28,508 bases of DNA from a virus. Positions 1-10,635 of this stretch are shown here, piece by piece. The stretch is from IMG/VR virus record IMGVR_UViG_3300034198_002272, positions 1 through 28,508 of that record, one strand, 5' to 3'. Made by a program: the position numbers and the translations under genes. The number at the start of each line of letters is the position of its first letter. Positions within the stretch are counted from its first letter, which is position 1. The notes beneath the pieces were generated by a model that saw only the letters and a list, made by a program, of their open reading frames with translations, was not told the DNA's origin and searched no databases.

Positions 1-3000
1 ATTGGTTATCAAAAGCGCCAATATCTTGAGAATATTATTCAAGACGATGTGTCAGAGTTTAAGTTCTACCAAGGTATGATTATTGAAAAAGGCACACAGA
101 ATGTGCTGACTAAACTATTTGATGTACTAAGCGCAGAGGGCGAAGAAAGTCTTAAGTTTTTTGAAGAATGGGCAGTGCGTGTTGGACAATACGGCGCAAC
201 TGCGGCCTTTGAAGAAATAGAATTTATTTTAGACGAATCTAAGTTTAAAAATAATCCACAAGGCTTTGAACTAGTAAATGCGATTGACGATACTAAGATT
301 GATTTTATCATAAGACAAACATCTAATGACATTTATTTAAAACCATTAGGTTATAATAATTCGCCTTGGCCACTGAAACAGATAGATAATCCTTACTTAA
401 GAACACCGGGGTATGTAAGAGCAGACGAAGTTTTATATACTATTAACTCAATAGAAAATATTACAGATGTCGATGCTAGTGGCAATCCTTTGTACCCAGT
501 ATCGTCCTTTGTTGATGGAACATATATTTGGTGCGGCTTTGAAGGAAGGGGCTGGAATGTTTATAGATTTACAGATGCTCCTTACAAGATTTTAGATGCA
601 ACATATTCTAATTCAACACTTACTATTAAAACTGATAAACAAGTTAGACTTCCAGTAGGTACATGGGTAGCATTTGATCAAGTTACAGGATTCTCTGGTT
701 TTTATAAAATTAAAAAAGTTACGTTAGATTCGTTTACTGTTTCTGCAACATTAAAAACACCTCCAGGAAATCCATTTGCAGAACAAAGTACTGCACTTAT
801 GGCGTATCTATCAAGCCAACGAGTAGAATCAATCGACTCTGCAAATTTAATCTTGACTCGCAGATTAAACAATAATGAAAAATTGTGGACCGACAAAACT
901 TCAACGGCAAACTCTTGGGCAGTATGGGAATATTCCCCAGTTTATGCACGTAAACAAATCAACGACCCAACACCGACTGCCGATGGAAAATTTGGTCGTT
1001 CGATCTCTGTAAGTAAAGACGGGTTGTTTGCTATTGTATCAACTGCTAATAAAGTTGTTATTACATATGATAAAGTCCCTGGCACATCTTTATGGCTACA
1101 AAGACAAAGTGTGTTTATACCTTTTATTCATCGAATAGCTGATCAGAATCTGCAACAAGATGGATTCTTTGCAGAAATAACATCAATATCACCTGATTCT
1201 AGTTGGGTAGCATTTGGATCACCTAACACCTCTGCAGCCGCAAGTGCTTATGTTGGTGTATTTGATGTAGGTACAGGGTATACATTAGGAAACATTGTTG
1301 TAGATGATTCTACTTTAACAGCATGGGAAGCTAAAAAAGCAGTCCCTGCAGGGTCGATGTTAACTGATACTCAGTACTGGAAACAGCTTAACTATATTTC
1401 AACAAGTATAACAGGCAGTTCTTCGGGATTGCTAGCACAAGGTGCAGTATCGTTGTACCAAAAAGATACGTCAAACACAATAGCATTGATAGCCACCGTT
1501 GTTAGTCCTCTACCTACACAGAACGAATACTTTGGTTCAAACTTATTATTTGGTAATAATAATTTATTTGTAACAGCAAAAGGTGCAGGCTCGTCAGGTA
1601 GGATATATCAATACACATATACATCGGGGCTTGGTTGGGTGTTTGCATCAGTAATAGAGTGCCCAGGTCTTGTCTCTGGAGCTGAGTTTGGATACAGCAT
1701 GTCTATATCTACAGACGGCACATTGGCAGTTTCAGCACCAGGAATTAACACAGTCTTTATCTATTCAGCAGATGATTACACTGTTCCCGCAAAGACATTG
1801 ACATTGCCAGTAAACTTGTCAGTTGAAGATTCTCCAAGATATGGAGAGGCAGTGGCAATATCTGACTCTGGAACATACTTGGCTGTTGGTATACAACAGT
1901 TTGACCTAACAAAGATTGATCAAGGCGAAGTTAGAGTGTACGACTTGTCAGTAACAACTCTTTTAGTAGATTCACCGTATCAAACATTATTAAGCCCACG
2001 CCCAGAAGCAAGCGAATACTTTGGGTCTAAAGTTGCGTTTATGAATAACGAAGAAACCATTGTGATTTTTAGTCCCAATGGAGATAGTCTACTTGAAACA
2101 ACTTTTAATATTGATGGAATAACAACATTTGATAATCGTACTTTACGTTTATTTGAAACTGATATTGATAGCGGTCGAGTTGATGTTTTTGATAGATATA
2201 TCAATAACTGGGTATATAGCGAGTCCATTGATCCAGGAACAGATCCTGTGACAGGGGAGTTTTTAATATCAAGTAACGATAAATTTGGATCAGGATTTGC
2301 AGTTGCAAACAATAGTATTATTATTGGAGCTCCTGGTAACACATCAAATAATGTGAGATCCGGAAAAGTTTATAGTTATATTAAACCGGTAAACACATTA
2401 TCTTGGGAAGTGATACAAGAAGCAGTACAAAAACCTGATTTGTCAAAGATTAAAAAAGCATTCTTATATAATAAAAAGACAAATAAACTAGTATCATACT
2501 TAGATGTTATTGATCCAGCACAAGGAAAGATTCCTGGAGTTGCAGATCAATATTTAAAATATAAAACATTCTTTGACCCAGCTGTTTATTCAGTAGGAAC
2601 AACAGATGTTACAGTTGACGACGGCCAATCTTGGACTGATAGTCAAGTTGGCACTCTCTGGTGGGACCTACGACCTGCTAAGTTTATTGATAGTTACGGC
2701 GGTGATGTAGTATATAGAAATAGCACATGGAACACGTTATTCCCAACTGCTACTATTGACATTTATGAATGGGTAAAAACAAAATATCTACCAGCTGAAT
2801 GGGACAAGATTGCAGATACAGAAGCAGGATTAACCAACGGCATTAGTGGGAAATCATTATACGGTAATACTGTTTACAGTGTGAAAAAACGCTATGACAG
2901 TATCAGTCAGTCGTTTAAGAATACTTACTATTATTGGGTTAAGAATAAAAAAACTATTCCTTCTATTGGTGATAGATCTTTATCAGCATCAGATATTTCT

Positions 3001-6000
3001 CTGTTAATAGCAAATCCTAAAGGGCAAGACTACAAGTATATTGCATTGACTAGTGCCAACTCTTTTAGTATTGTTAATGCACAATCTTTATTAAATGATA
3101 AAGATGTTGTATTGTCAGTGCAGTATTGGACCACTGAACAAACTGATCAAAATATTCACAGTGAGTGGAGATTAATCAGCGAAGATACAAATAGCTTTTT
3201 GCCAAAACATATTGAAGAAAAATGGTTTGATAGTTTATGTGGTAAGGATAGTAACGAGCGTGTGGTCCCAGACCTTGATCTTCCACCAAAATTAAGATAC
3301 GGTGTAATGTCGCGTCCGCGACAAAGCATGTTTGTTAACAGATTTGAAGCATTAAAACAACTAATAGAACGTGCAAATACAACATTATTAGAAACATTGA
3401 TTGTTAATAATAAAGATATTTCAGATCTAAACTCATATGATCTAGAACCAAGTGTTGTCACCGGTCTGTACGATTTTGTAGTAGACACAGATGCTGAGTT
3501 AAGATTTTCAAATGTATCGGCTGTAAAGTTAGCAGTCATCACACCAATAGTTAGTAACAACGGATATATTACAGGCATTACCATTATAAATCCTGGTAAC
3601 GGATATATCAATGCTCCCTATATTACTGTTCGTGGAAATGGTACAGGTGCATCTTTAAAAGCTATAATAAATGCTAAGGGACAAATTACTGGCGCAACAG
3701 TTATTAGTAAAGGTCAAGGCTACGATTCATATACCACAGTTGAAATAAGAAATTATTCAGTATTGGTACATAGCGACAATCAAGCATTAGGACGTTGGAG
3801 TATCTATGCATATGATCCAACATTAAAGATCTGGGAACGCTCTAGATCGCAGGCCTACGATGTTAGAAAATATTGGAGTTACGCTGACTGGTATGCAACA
3901 GGATTTAATCAGTTTACATTAGCTGATTTTTCAGTAGATACTATATCTGCTATTTCAACTATTAATGTTAGCATTAATCAGTTAGTTAAAGTAAGAACGT
4001 CTGGGTCAGGCGGCTGGATTTTGTTGAAAAAATATGCCGACTCTGAATCAATCGATTGGACTCAAAGTTATACAGTTGTAGGTACAGAATCAGGAACAAT
4101 TCAGTTGAGCAACGAACTGTACAAGTTTGCCAATACTACTTTAGGATACGACGGATCGTTATTTGACGGTGATACGTTTGATAACACTGCTGTTAAAGAG
4201 TTAAGAATTATTTTAGATAGTTTAAAAAATAAAATCTTTATAGATGACCTACGTCAGATTTATTTAGATCTATTCTTTACTTGTTTACGATACGCATTTG
4301 CCGAGCAAACATATTTAGATTGGGCATTTAAAACTAGTTTTGTAAGAGCACAACATAACGTTGGCGCACTAAAACAAAAAACAACTTATAATAATGACAA
4401 CCTAGCAGACTTTGAAGCCTACATTGAAGAAGTTAAACCATATAGAACAAAGATTAGAGAATATGTAAGTAGCTACACAGGAGTCGACACTAGCGAGTTA
4501 TCAGTTACTGATTTTGACATTTTACCAGTAAAAGAAAATGGTCAATATGCGCAAATGACATTGTCAGTAGTTGACGGGCAAGTAAATGCAACACATCCAG
4601 AAATATTATCTTACCCATGGAAACATTGGTTAGACAATGTTGGATTTGAAATAACTGAACTTGTTTTAACAGATAGCGGATCTGGTTACATAACACCGCC
4701 GGTTGTTCGCTTCCAAGGCGGATATGGGTCAGGTGCTGAAGCTAAGGCCTTTATTGCAAACGGTAAAGTTAATAGAATCTTATTAGTTAGCCCTGGAGAA
4801 AAGTTTTATTCAGCACCAACAGTTATACTAGATGGCGGTGTGGGTGTTGACGGAACATCAGCTAAAGCTATAGCAAAGATTGGAAATAGTGTTGTTCGAT
4901 CAAGTTTAATTAAAATGAAGTTTGATCGTGTAAGCAGAACTTATTTTGTAACAGAGTTAACTGAAAATGAAACATTTACAGGAACTGGCAATAAGACACA
5001 GTTTTTATTAAAGTGGGGTCCTGATGTCCGCATAGGAAAGAGTACAGTAACCGTTGACGGAGTAGATATACTACGAGATAGTTATGTTCTAACTATAGCT
5101 AAAAATACAACACGTGGTTATACTGCGTATTACGGAACAATAACATTTGATACACCACCTGCAAAATCTAGCATAATAAAAGTTTCTTATATTAAAGATT
5201 GGTCATTGTTAAATGCCCCGGACCGTATTCAATATTACTACAATCCCACTACTGGGCAAGTAGGAAAAGACTTGTCGCAACTTATGACAGGTGTTGACTA
5301 CGGCGGCACTATTATTACTGGATTAGATTTTAATGTATCATCTGGCTGGGATAGTTTGCCTTATTTCTCCGATGGATGGGACTCCATTGATCCAACATTT
5401 GATGATTACATTATTAGGGCAGGGTTAAATGCTAATGTATTTGAGTTGCCATATATACCAGAAGCTGGAGTTGAGATAAACATATACCATAACAGCACAA
5501 GGATTGACGATCTAAACTACGGAACATCAGAACCTGTAGTAAATCTTAATGCTACGATGCAGACATTTGTTGGAGATGGTATTAACAGTACTATTACATT
5601 GCCATCAATATCTGTGACCAAACCAACATCTGCAATAGTTAATAATAATACAAATGTAATAACATTGCCTGTAGTTGACGATATTCAAGTTGGTAGTTTA
5701 TTGCTATCACCTGATGTAATACCTACCGGAACATCGGTTGTTGCAGTTACTAGCAACTTAGTAGCTATAACACAAACTGGATCTATTAGCGGAACTACAT
5801 TAACTATGTCTGGGCTAACAGACTCTTATATAGGTATGTTAGTAACAGGTGCGGGAGTACAACCTAATACATATATCACTAGTGTTGACCTTGCTATTAT
5901 CGCGCAAGCAGAAGTTCAAAAGATAGATGTATCAGGAGTTGCAACAGACCAAGTAAGTTTCTTAGGCCAACCGGTATTATATTCTGCAGAAGATGACATG

Positions 6001-9000
6001 GCATCGGACACTGTTATTAAAATTGCTGCCGACCGAGATGCAATTATTGAAACTTGGAATACTGCAAACCCCGATAAACAGATTGCAAATATTGAAATAG
6101 ATTTCACTAATCAGGATGCCGGAGGTAATCTTTCTGGAGTTGGAGCAGATGCAGAAACTGGACAGTTCTCTTGCTTATATACTCGAATAGTAATAGGACA
6201 ACCGATAATGGTTGTTGGCAATCTTACAGGAACAGCAACTATTGATGGCTATGTAAACCCAACAGTGTATTATGTTGTTGATACTAACGGAACTACAACC
6301 TTTACTATTTCTGCTATTGTTGGCGGAAGTCCTGTGTCTACTACTGCTGGAACAACCAGCGGGTTGACCTTTACTAAGCTAGCTATTAACTCTACTACTT
6401 TAAAAATTACCTATGCAGATAACGCAGGGGATGTACCAGTTATATCGTCAGCAACTAGTAACGGTATAACATTTAGTGAAAGTACTAGTCTTAACATTGG
6501 AGTTGAAGGTGCAATATCAACGGCACAGGTTACAGTAAGTCAAACAGTAGCATCAACTAGTCTCGTATTTAGACCAGTAGTAGAACTATCAAACTCTACC
6601 CTGTCTGCTATTGCTGACGGTAAAGAAATATATTTTGGATTGGAGCCACAGTTTACCTATGGAATACAACCTAAAGGTACAGACAAACTAATAATGAGTT
6701 CTGTATTTGGTATTCATATTGGAGATATACTAACAACTTCTGTACCATTTTTAACTACTTCAGGTATACCTGTTAATACAACAGTAACCGCTATAGATAT
6801 TGTAGCTAGCACAGTGACATTATCTAATAATGTTACTGCATCTATACCGGTAGGAACAGAGTTGACATTCGGTTACAACAGATTATACTTCCGTAAGAGC
6901 ACTAGCGATGGTAGTATTAAACCGTTAGAAACTGATTATGATACTGCCCTGTCCGGCGGAGCATTTGAAGGCACTGCGTTAACCAGTGCATCTGGATTAG
7001 CCGCTGATGACATTATTCTCGACGGCGATGATTTTATTACCCCAACAACGAGTCCAGCAACTGAAGAAGTAGTGCCAGGCCAAATTACAGATGCGGTAGC
7101 AATCAAAGTATTTTACAGACCAACCAGCGGATCTGCTAACATTAAAGTTGACAACTATCGTGCAGACGGTGAAACTTTAACTTTTGGTATTTCTCAATAT
7201 CCAAATAGCAATCAAGCAATAATAGTTAAACTAAATCATCAAGTATTAAATCCGTCAGAGTTTACATTAGACTATAGAAACAAAACAGTAACATTAAATG
7301 TAACTCCGGTTGCCGATGATACAGTTTCTATATTCAGCTTTGGATTTAATGGTGACGGTGTATTAGATATTGACTATTTTGTAGGCAATGGTTCAACTTA
7401 CGAGTTTATTACTAAAGCACCGTGGGTAGACTCAACAACATCGTTGATCTATGTTGATGGAGAGCCTGCGGTTTGCGAACTATTTAAAACAGATCAAACT
7501 TATGACATTGATAGTTCTGTTGGAATACGATTTGCTGTACCTCCTGCTCAAAATGCAGTTGTTAACTATGTAATCGTTAACGGTTCACAACAAACATTCT
7601 CAGTAACAAAATCAGAATCTTTTATTGCCGACGGCGATACGTCATTGTTTACTACTGCAAACAAGATTGGTGAAAAGTTACCACTAGAACAAAATATTTT
7701 TGTTAAAGTCAATAGACAAATTCTAGCACCGGCAAATGTAGCATATTTTAAACTTGCAAGAAACAAGCTAACTTATACTATTGATCAAAGTATAGCATTG
7801 CCATATACACCCGATATTAGAAATATATCAGTGTTTGTTGACGGGACACTTTTATCTACAGGAGTTGATTACTTGGTTGATTTAAGTGTAATATCTATTA
7901 CTATTACAAAAGGCGAATATCAAACTTATAAAGGTAAAACTTTAATGGTTAGTATAAGCACTGATCAGCAATATACCGCTACGACTAACTCAGTATCGTT
8001 TATTAACAAACCATCGGATGGGTCAGTTGTAGAAATTATTACAGCATACAATCATGATATATTAGATATTCAAAGAGCAGGATATACAATCAACTCAACT
8101 TTAGATTACACACCAGACACACCAGAATATTACACATATACTGGATTAAGTAATGGTTATTTTGAGTTAGGTAGATCAGTTATTAGCAGTGAGTATGTTT
8201 TTGTTATTAAAAATAAAAATCTACTAACTCCGGCTATTGACTATGTGCTAAACAGTGACAATCAAAGTATTACACTTGCGGAAACACCGGATGTTAATGA
8301 CAAATATGAAGTTATGACCTATAGTGGTAATATTCATAAATCAACTGTTAGTTACATGCAGTTCAAAGATATTTTAAACAGGACTCACTTTAAACGATTA
8401 AGTTTGAGAAAACAGGCAAAGCTAACTCAAACTTTACATTATACTGATACTGTTATTCATGTAGATGATGCCAGCAACTTTGATATTCCAAACAGAGATC
8501 AAAATCATCCAGGCATCATTGAAGTTAACGGTGAGCGTATCGAATATTTTATCAAAGACGGAAATACCCTACGTCAGTTACGTCGAGGCACGTTAGGAAC
8601 TGGAGTACGACCAGTTAACACAGTTGGAACCGTTGTTCAAGATATTGGCCCATCGGAGACAATACCTTATAAAGATACAAACATAATAACTCAAGTTAAA
8701 TCAGCAGGAACTAACATTGTACCTTTGAACTATGTACCTACTAAAGATACAGTTGTTTGGCAGTTTGCTAATGGTTTTGTTTCAAGTATACCGTCAGGCT
8801 ACGGTCAATCTAATGATGTTGAAGTATTTGTTGGCGGATATAATACAGATAGCATTTGGTTACCAAACACTGAATACCAAGTTAACGACATTGTAAATGT
8901 TGGTAGTTATACATTTAGAGCCATTGTAAAGCATAGGGGTTCCAGCACATTCAGCAGTACAGTTACAACCCTTGATAGCCAAGGTGCTGACATTGAGTCA

Positions 9001-9489
9001 GGTGTTGCATCTGCTAGTGTATGGAAGTTTTTTATTGGCAATATACGACTAAAGAAACATCCGTTTAGTGCGCACAATGTTAACATCCATCCTGAAAGCA
9101 CAGAAGGTGACGTTCAACTAGACCCAGACTTTTCAGTTGACGGCACTTCAAAGTCTTTAAGATTAACGCACACACTAGATGAAGGTACAAATGTAACTGT
9201 TGTTAAGAAAGTAGGCACAATGTGGAATGAAATTAATTTTGTTCCGCAAGCATCTTCTTTTGATAGCAATACATTTACAATCGATAATGGTTACACTACA
9301 TTTGATAATAAAAATGCAACATTGCTACAAAATAGCAATAAGGTAATTTCGGAGTTCTTGAAAGCAACCCCGGGAGCATGGTATACACATAACGCTAAAT
9401 ATGGAAACGAAACAGTTATAACATCGTCAACATTTGACAGCTCATCGTCAACGTTTGATGGGTCTAACTCAACATTCGATCAAGGATAA
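1..9489 (+). CDS. Giant virion structural protein, tail/baseplate periphery (5' partial)
   Basis: The reading frame is open from base 1, so the true start lies outside the window; 3,162 residues are visible. A GTG at 49 is in frame, but the codons before it (reading IGYQKRQYLENIIQDD) continue the protein. The order of parts is: an N-terminal alpha/beta region; about six FG-GAP-like blades at bases 985-2380, each with an F/Y-G-x-x-hydrophobic start, which suggests a beta-propeller; two glycine-rich modules with G-x-G-Y and P-x-V/I motifs at 3559-3750 and 4663-4890; a long beta-rich, Thr/Val-rich middle; a module at about 6890-7480 of a kind recurrent in marine T4-like structural proteins; a GERIEYF...RRGTLGT module near 8480-8620; and a C-terminus with repeated TFD motifs. 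No enzyme motif is seen. Fibre genes follow 5 nt later. I infer a tail-associated or baseplate-periphery adhesin or scaffold. The structural role is fairly sure; the exact position in the virion is not. Confidence 0.8.
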   Translation: MGYQKRQYLENIIQDDVSEFKFYQGMIIEKGTQNVLTKLFDVLSAEGEESLKFFEEWAVRVGQYGATAAFEEIEFILDESKFKNNPQGFELVNAIDDTKIDFIIRQTSNDIYLKPLGYNNSPWPLKQIDNPYLRTPGYVRADEVLYTINSIENITDVDASGNPLYPVSSFVDGTYIWCGFEGRGWNVYRFTDAPYKILDATYSNSTLTIKTDKQVRLPVGTWVAFDQVTGFSGFYKIKKVTLDSFTVSATLKTPPGNPFAEQSTALMAYLSSQRVESIDSANLILTRRLNNNEKLWTDKTSTANSWAVWEYSPVYARKQINDPTPTADGKFGRSISVSKDGLFAIVSTANKVVITYDKVPGTSLWLQRQSVFIPFIHRIADQNLQQDGFFAEITSISPDSSWVAFGSPNTSAAASAYVGVFDVGTGYTLGNIVVDDSTLTAWEAKKAVPAGSMLTDTQYWKQLNYISTSITGSSSGLLAQGAVSLYQKDTSNTIALIATVVSPLPTQNEYFGSNLLFGNNNLFVTAKGAGSSGRIYQYTYTSGLGWVFASVIECPGLVSGAEFGYSMSISTDGTLAVSAPGINTVFIYSADDYTVPAKTLTLPVNLSVEDSPRYGEAVAISDSGTYLAVGIQQFDLTKIDQGEVRVYDLSVTTLLVDSPYQTLLSPRPEASEYFGSKVAFMNNEETIVIFSPNGDSLLETTFNIDGITTFDNRTLRLFETDIDSGRVDVFDRYINNWVYSESIDPGTDPVTGEFLISSNDKFGSGFAVANNSIIIGAPGNTSNNVRSGKVYSYIKPVNTLSWEVIQEAVQKPDLSKIKKAFLYNKKTNKLVSYLDVIDPAQGKIPGVADQYLKYKTFFDPAVYSVGTTDVTVDDGQSWTDSQVGTLWWDLRPAKFIDSYGGDVVYRNSTWNTLFPTATIDIYEWVKTKYLPAEWDKIADTEAGLTNGISGKSLYGNTVYSVKKRYDSISQSFKNTYYYWVKNKKTIPSIGDRSLSASDISLLIANPKGQDYKYIALTSANSFSIVNAQSLLNDKDVVLSVQYWTTEQTDQNIHSEWRLISEDTNSFLPKHIEEKWFDSLCGKDSNERVVPDLDLPPKLRYGVMSRPRQSMFVNRFEALKQLIERANTTLLETLIVNNKDISDLNSYDLEPSVVTGLYDFVVDTDAELRFSNVSAVKLAVITPIVSNNGYITGITIINPGNGYINAPYITVRGNGTGASLKAIINAKGQITGATVISKGQGYDSYTTVEIRNYSVLVHSDNQALGRWSIYAYDPTLKIWERSRSQAYDVRKYWSYADWYATGFNQFTLADFSVDTISAISTINVSINQLVKVRTSGSGGWILLKKYADSESIDWTQSYTVVGTESGTIQLSNELYKFANTTLGYDGSLFDGDTFDNTAVKELRIILDSLKNKIFIDDLRQIYLDLFFTCLRYAFAEQTYLDWAFKTSFVRAQHNVGALKQKTTYNNDNLADFEAYIEEVKPYRTKIREYVSSYTGVDTSELSVTDFDILPVKENGQYAQMTLSVVDGQVNATHPEILSYPWKHWLDNVGFEITELVLTDSGSGYITPPVVRFQGGYGSGAEAKAFIANGKVNRILLVSPGEKFYSAPTVILDGGVGVDGTSAKAIAKIGNSVVRSSLIKMKFDRVSRTYFVTELTENETFTGTGNKTQFLLKWGPDVRIGKSTVTVDGVDILRDSYVLTIAKNTTRGYTAYYGTITFDTPPAKSSIIKVSYIKDWSLLNAPDRIQYYYNPTTGQVGKDLSQLMTGVDYGGTIITGLDFNVSSGWDSLPYFSDGWDSIDPTFDDYIIRAGLNANVFELPYIPEAGVEINIYHNSTRIDDLNYGTSEPVVNLNATMQTFVGDGINSTITLPSISVTKPTSAIVNNNTNVITLPVVDDIQVGSLLLSPDVIPTGTSVVAVTSNLVAITQTGSISGTTLTMSGLTDSYIGMLVTGAGVQPNTYITSVDLAIIAQAEVQKIDVSGVATDQVSFLGQPVLYSAEDDMASDTVIKIAADRDAIIETWNTANPDKQIANIEIDFTNQDAGGNLSGVGADAETGQFSCLYTRIVIGQPIMVVGNLTGTATIDGYVNPTVYYVVDTNGTTTFTISAIVGGSPVSTTAGTTSGLTFTKLAINSTTLKITYADNAGDVPVISSATSNGITFSESTSLNIGVEGAISTAQVTVSQTVASTSLVFRPVVELSNSTLSAIADGKEIYFGLEPQFTYGIQPKGTDKLIMSSVFGIHIGDILTTSVPFLTTSGIPVNTTVTAIDIVASTVTLSNNVTASIPVGTELTFGYNRLYFRKSTSDGSIKPLETDYDTALSGGAFEGTALTSASGLAADDIILDGDDFITPTTSPATEEVVPGQITDAVAIKVFYRPTSGSANIKVDNYRADGETLTFGISQYPNSNQAIIVKLNHQVLNPSEFTLDYRNKTVTLNVTPVADDTVSIFSFGFNGDGVLDIDYFVGNGSTYEFITKAPWVDSTTSLIYVDGEPAVCELFKTDQTYDIDSSVGIRFAVPPAQNAVVNYVIVNGSQQTFSVTKSESFIADGDTSLFTTANKIGEKLPLEQNIFVKVNRQILAPANVAYFKLARNKLTYTIDQSIALPYTPDIRNISVFVDGTLLSTGVDYLVDLSVISITITKGEYQTYKGKTLMVSISTDQQYTATTNSVSFINKPSDGSVVEIITAYNHDILDIQRAGYTINSTLDYTPDTPEYYTYTGLSNGYFELGRSVISSEYVFVIKNKNLLTPAIDYVLNSDNQSITLAETPDVNDKYEVMTYSGNIHKSTVSYMQFKDILNRTHFKRLSLRKQAKLTQTLHYTDTVIHVDDASNFDIPNRDQNHPGIIEVNGERIEYFIKDGNTLRQLRRGTLGTGVRPVNTVGTVVQDIGPSETIPYKDTNIITQVKSAGTNIVPLNYVPTKDTVVWQFANGFVSSIPSGYGQSNDVEVFVGGYNTDSIWLPNTEYQVNDIVNVGSYTFRAIVKHRGSSTFSSTVTTLDSQGADIESGVASASVWKFFIGNIRLKKHPFSAHNVNIHPESTEGDVQLDPDFSVDGTSKSLRLTHTLDEGTNVTVVKKVGTMWNEINFVPQASSFDSNTFTIDNGYTTFDNKNATLLQNSNKVISEFLKATPGAWYTHNAKYGNETVITSSTFDSSSSTFDGSNSTFDQG

Positions 9490-9494
9490 TACAA

Positions 9495-10634
9495 ATGACA
9501 CAGCAGGTAATTAATATTGGTAACGAAGTCAACGACGGTACAGGGGATACACTTCGTACTGGCGCATCAAAGATAAATCAAAACTTTGATGAAGTTTATA
9601 CAGCATTAGCCAGTCGAGGGCCTCAACAACCAGCAGATTGGAGCGCCACTACCGGTGTTACTCGAATCCTTAACAAGCCAACAATACCTGCGGCACAAGT
9701 AAGCAGTGATTGGAACGCAACATCTGGAGTTGCTCAAATATTAAATAAACCCCCATTGTTTAGTGGGGATTACAATGCATTAGACAACAAGCCAACAATA
9801 CCGCCAGCACAAATAAACAGTGACTGGTCAGAAGGTAATCCATCATCAAAGGCTTTTATTGCCAACAAGCCAACAATACCTGCGGCTCAACTACAAAGCA
9901 ACTGGAATGAAACAAATCCTGCTTCAAAGGCTTTTATCGCCAACAAACCAACAATACCAGCCGCCCAAATACAAAGCGATTGGGCTGTGACACAAGATAA
10001 TCGTTTAGATTTTATTAAAAATAAACCAGTATTATTCAGCGGTGACTACAATGATTTAAGCAATCTTCCAACACTTCCAAGCCCTCAAGTGCAAAGTGAT
10101 TGGAATGAAACTAATAATGCGTTAAAATCTTTCATTGCAAATAAACCAACTATCAACACTCTTGTACCAACACAAACTGGCAATCCGGGCAAGTTTTTAA
10201 CTACAAACGGTTCAACAGTATCGTGGGCAACCGTTACTGGCACTGGCCTTACCAGTAGAGCTACTCCGAGTGTAACAACTTCTAGTTTGGTATCCGGTGC
10301 ATCTGCCAATGCTGTGATTACTGGATTTAAAGGTTATGCACTTCTTGGAATAACTGTAACTGCTGGCGCATGGGTAACTGTATATAACAGTACAACTACT
10401 AGGTCAGCAGACGCTGGAAGATCTATTACTACTGACCCAAGTCCAAACTCAGGTATCATTGCAGAAGCTATTAGTACTGGTGCTAGTGCATCAACTACTT
10501 ATTTTACTCCTGCGGTTATAGGTTTTAGTGCTGAAAATTCACCAACAACTAGCATCCCAATAAAAGTTTATAATAATAGCGGATCAACAAATGCTATTAC
10601 AGTAACATTAATATTGTTACAACTAGAGGCATAA
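9495..10634 (+). CDS. Tail fibre protein with tandem SDW...NKPTIP repeats
   Basis: This 379-aa protein begins with a motif common at the N-termini of phage fibre proteins (IGNEVNDGTGDTLRTGASKI, then NQNFDEVYTAL, residues 8-38), probably an attachment or trimer-initiation segment. Residues 47-220 hold six repeats, each starting (S/A)(D/N)W and ending NKPTIPAAQ or a variant, with the Trp at 49, 73, 111, 137, 163 and 203. Two units carry an extra FSGDYNxLxNxPT insert. The C-terminal part (about 225-379) is Ser/Thr/Gly-rich, beta-type and not recognised; it may be the receptor-facing tip. There are no membrane segments or signal peptide. ATG starts 5 nt after the giant gene, and the next ATG (sedolisin) follows 1 nt after the stop. 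The repeat type is well known in T4-like tail fibres; the target is unknown. Confidence 0.8.
   Translation: MTQQVINIGNEVNDGTGDTLRTGASKINQNFDEVYTALASRGPQQPADWSATTGVTRILNKPTIPAAQVSSDWNATSGVAQILNKPPLFSGDYNALDNKPTIPPAQINSDWSEGNPSSKAFIANKPTIPAAQLQSNWNETNPASKAFIANKPTIPAAQIQSDWAVTQDNRLDFIKNKPVLFSGDYNDLSNLPTLPSPQVQSDWNETNNALKSFIANKPTINTLVPTQTGNPGKFLTTNGSTVSWATVTGTGLTSRATPSVTTSSLVSGASANAVITGFKGYALLGITVTAGAWVTVYNSTTTRSADAGRSITTDPSPNSGIIAEAISTGASASTTYFTPAVIGFSAENSPTTSIPIKVYNNSGSTNAITVTLILLQLEA
9633..10154 (+). repeat. Six-unit coding repeat in fibre gene
   Basis: Tandem protein-level repeats with Trp-to-Trp spacings of 24, 38, 26, 26 and 40 residues. At DNA level the 23-base string at 9672-9694 recurs exactly at 9864-9886, with near copies near 9785 and 9943. 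The third and fourth units both carry an (S/A)SKAFIANKPTIPAAQ stretch, indicating recent internal duplication. Confidence 0.8.
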
Positions 10635-10635
10635 T

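Noticed and set aside
49-51. GTG as the start of the giant protein
   Set aside because: The frame is open upstream to base 1 and the preceding 16 codons read as ordinary protein, with no ribosome site before the GTG; the gene is simply cut by the window edge.
9633-10154. CRISPR-like array
   Set aside because: The repeats are in frame, unevenly spaced and encode a known fibre repeat type.
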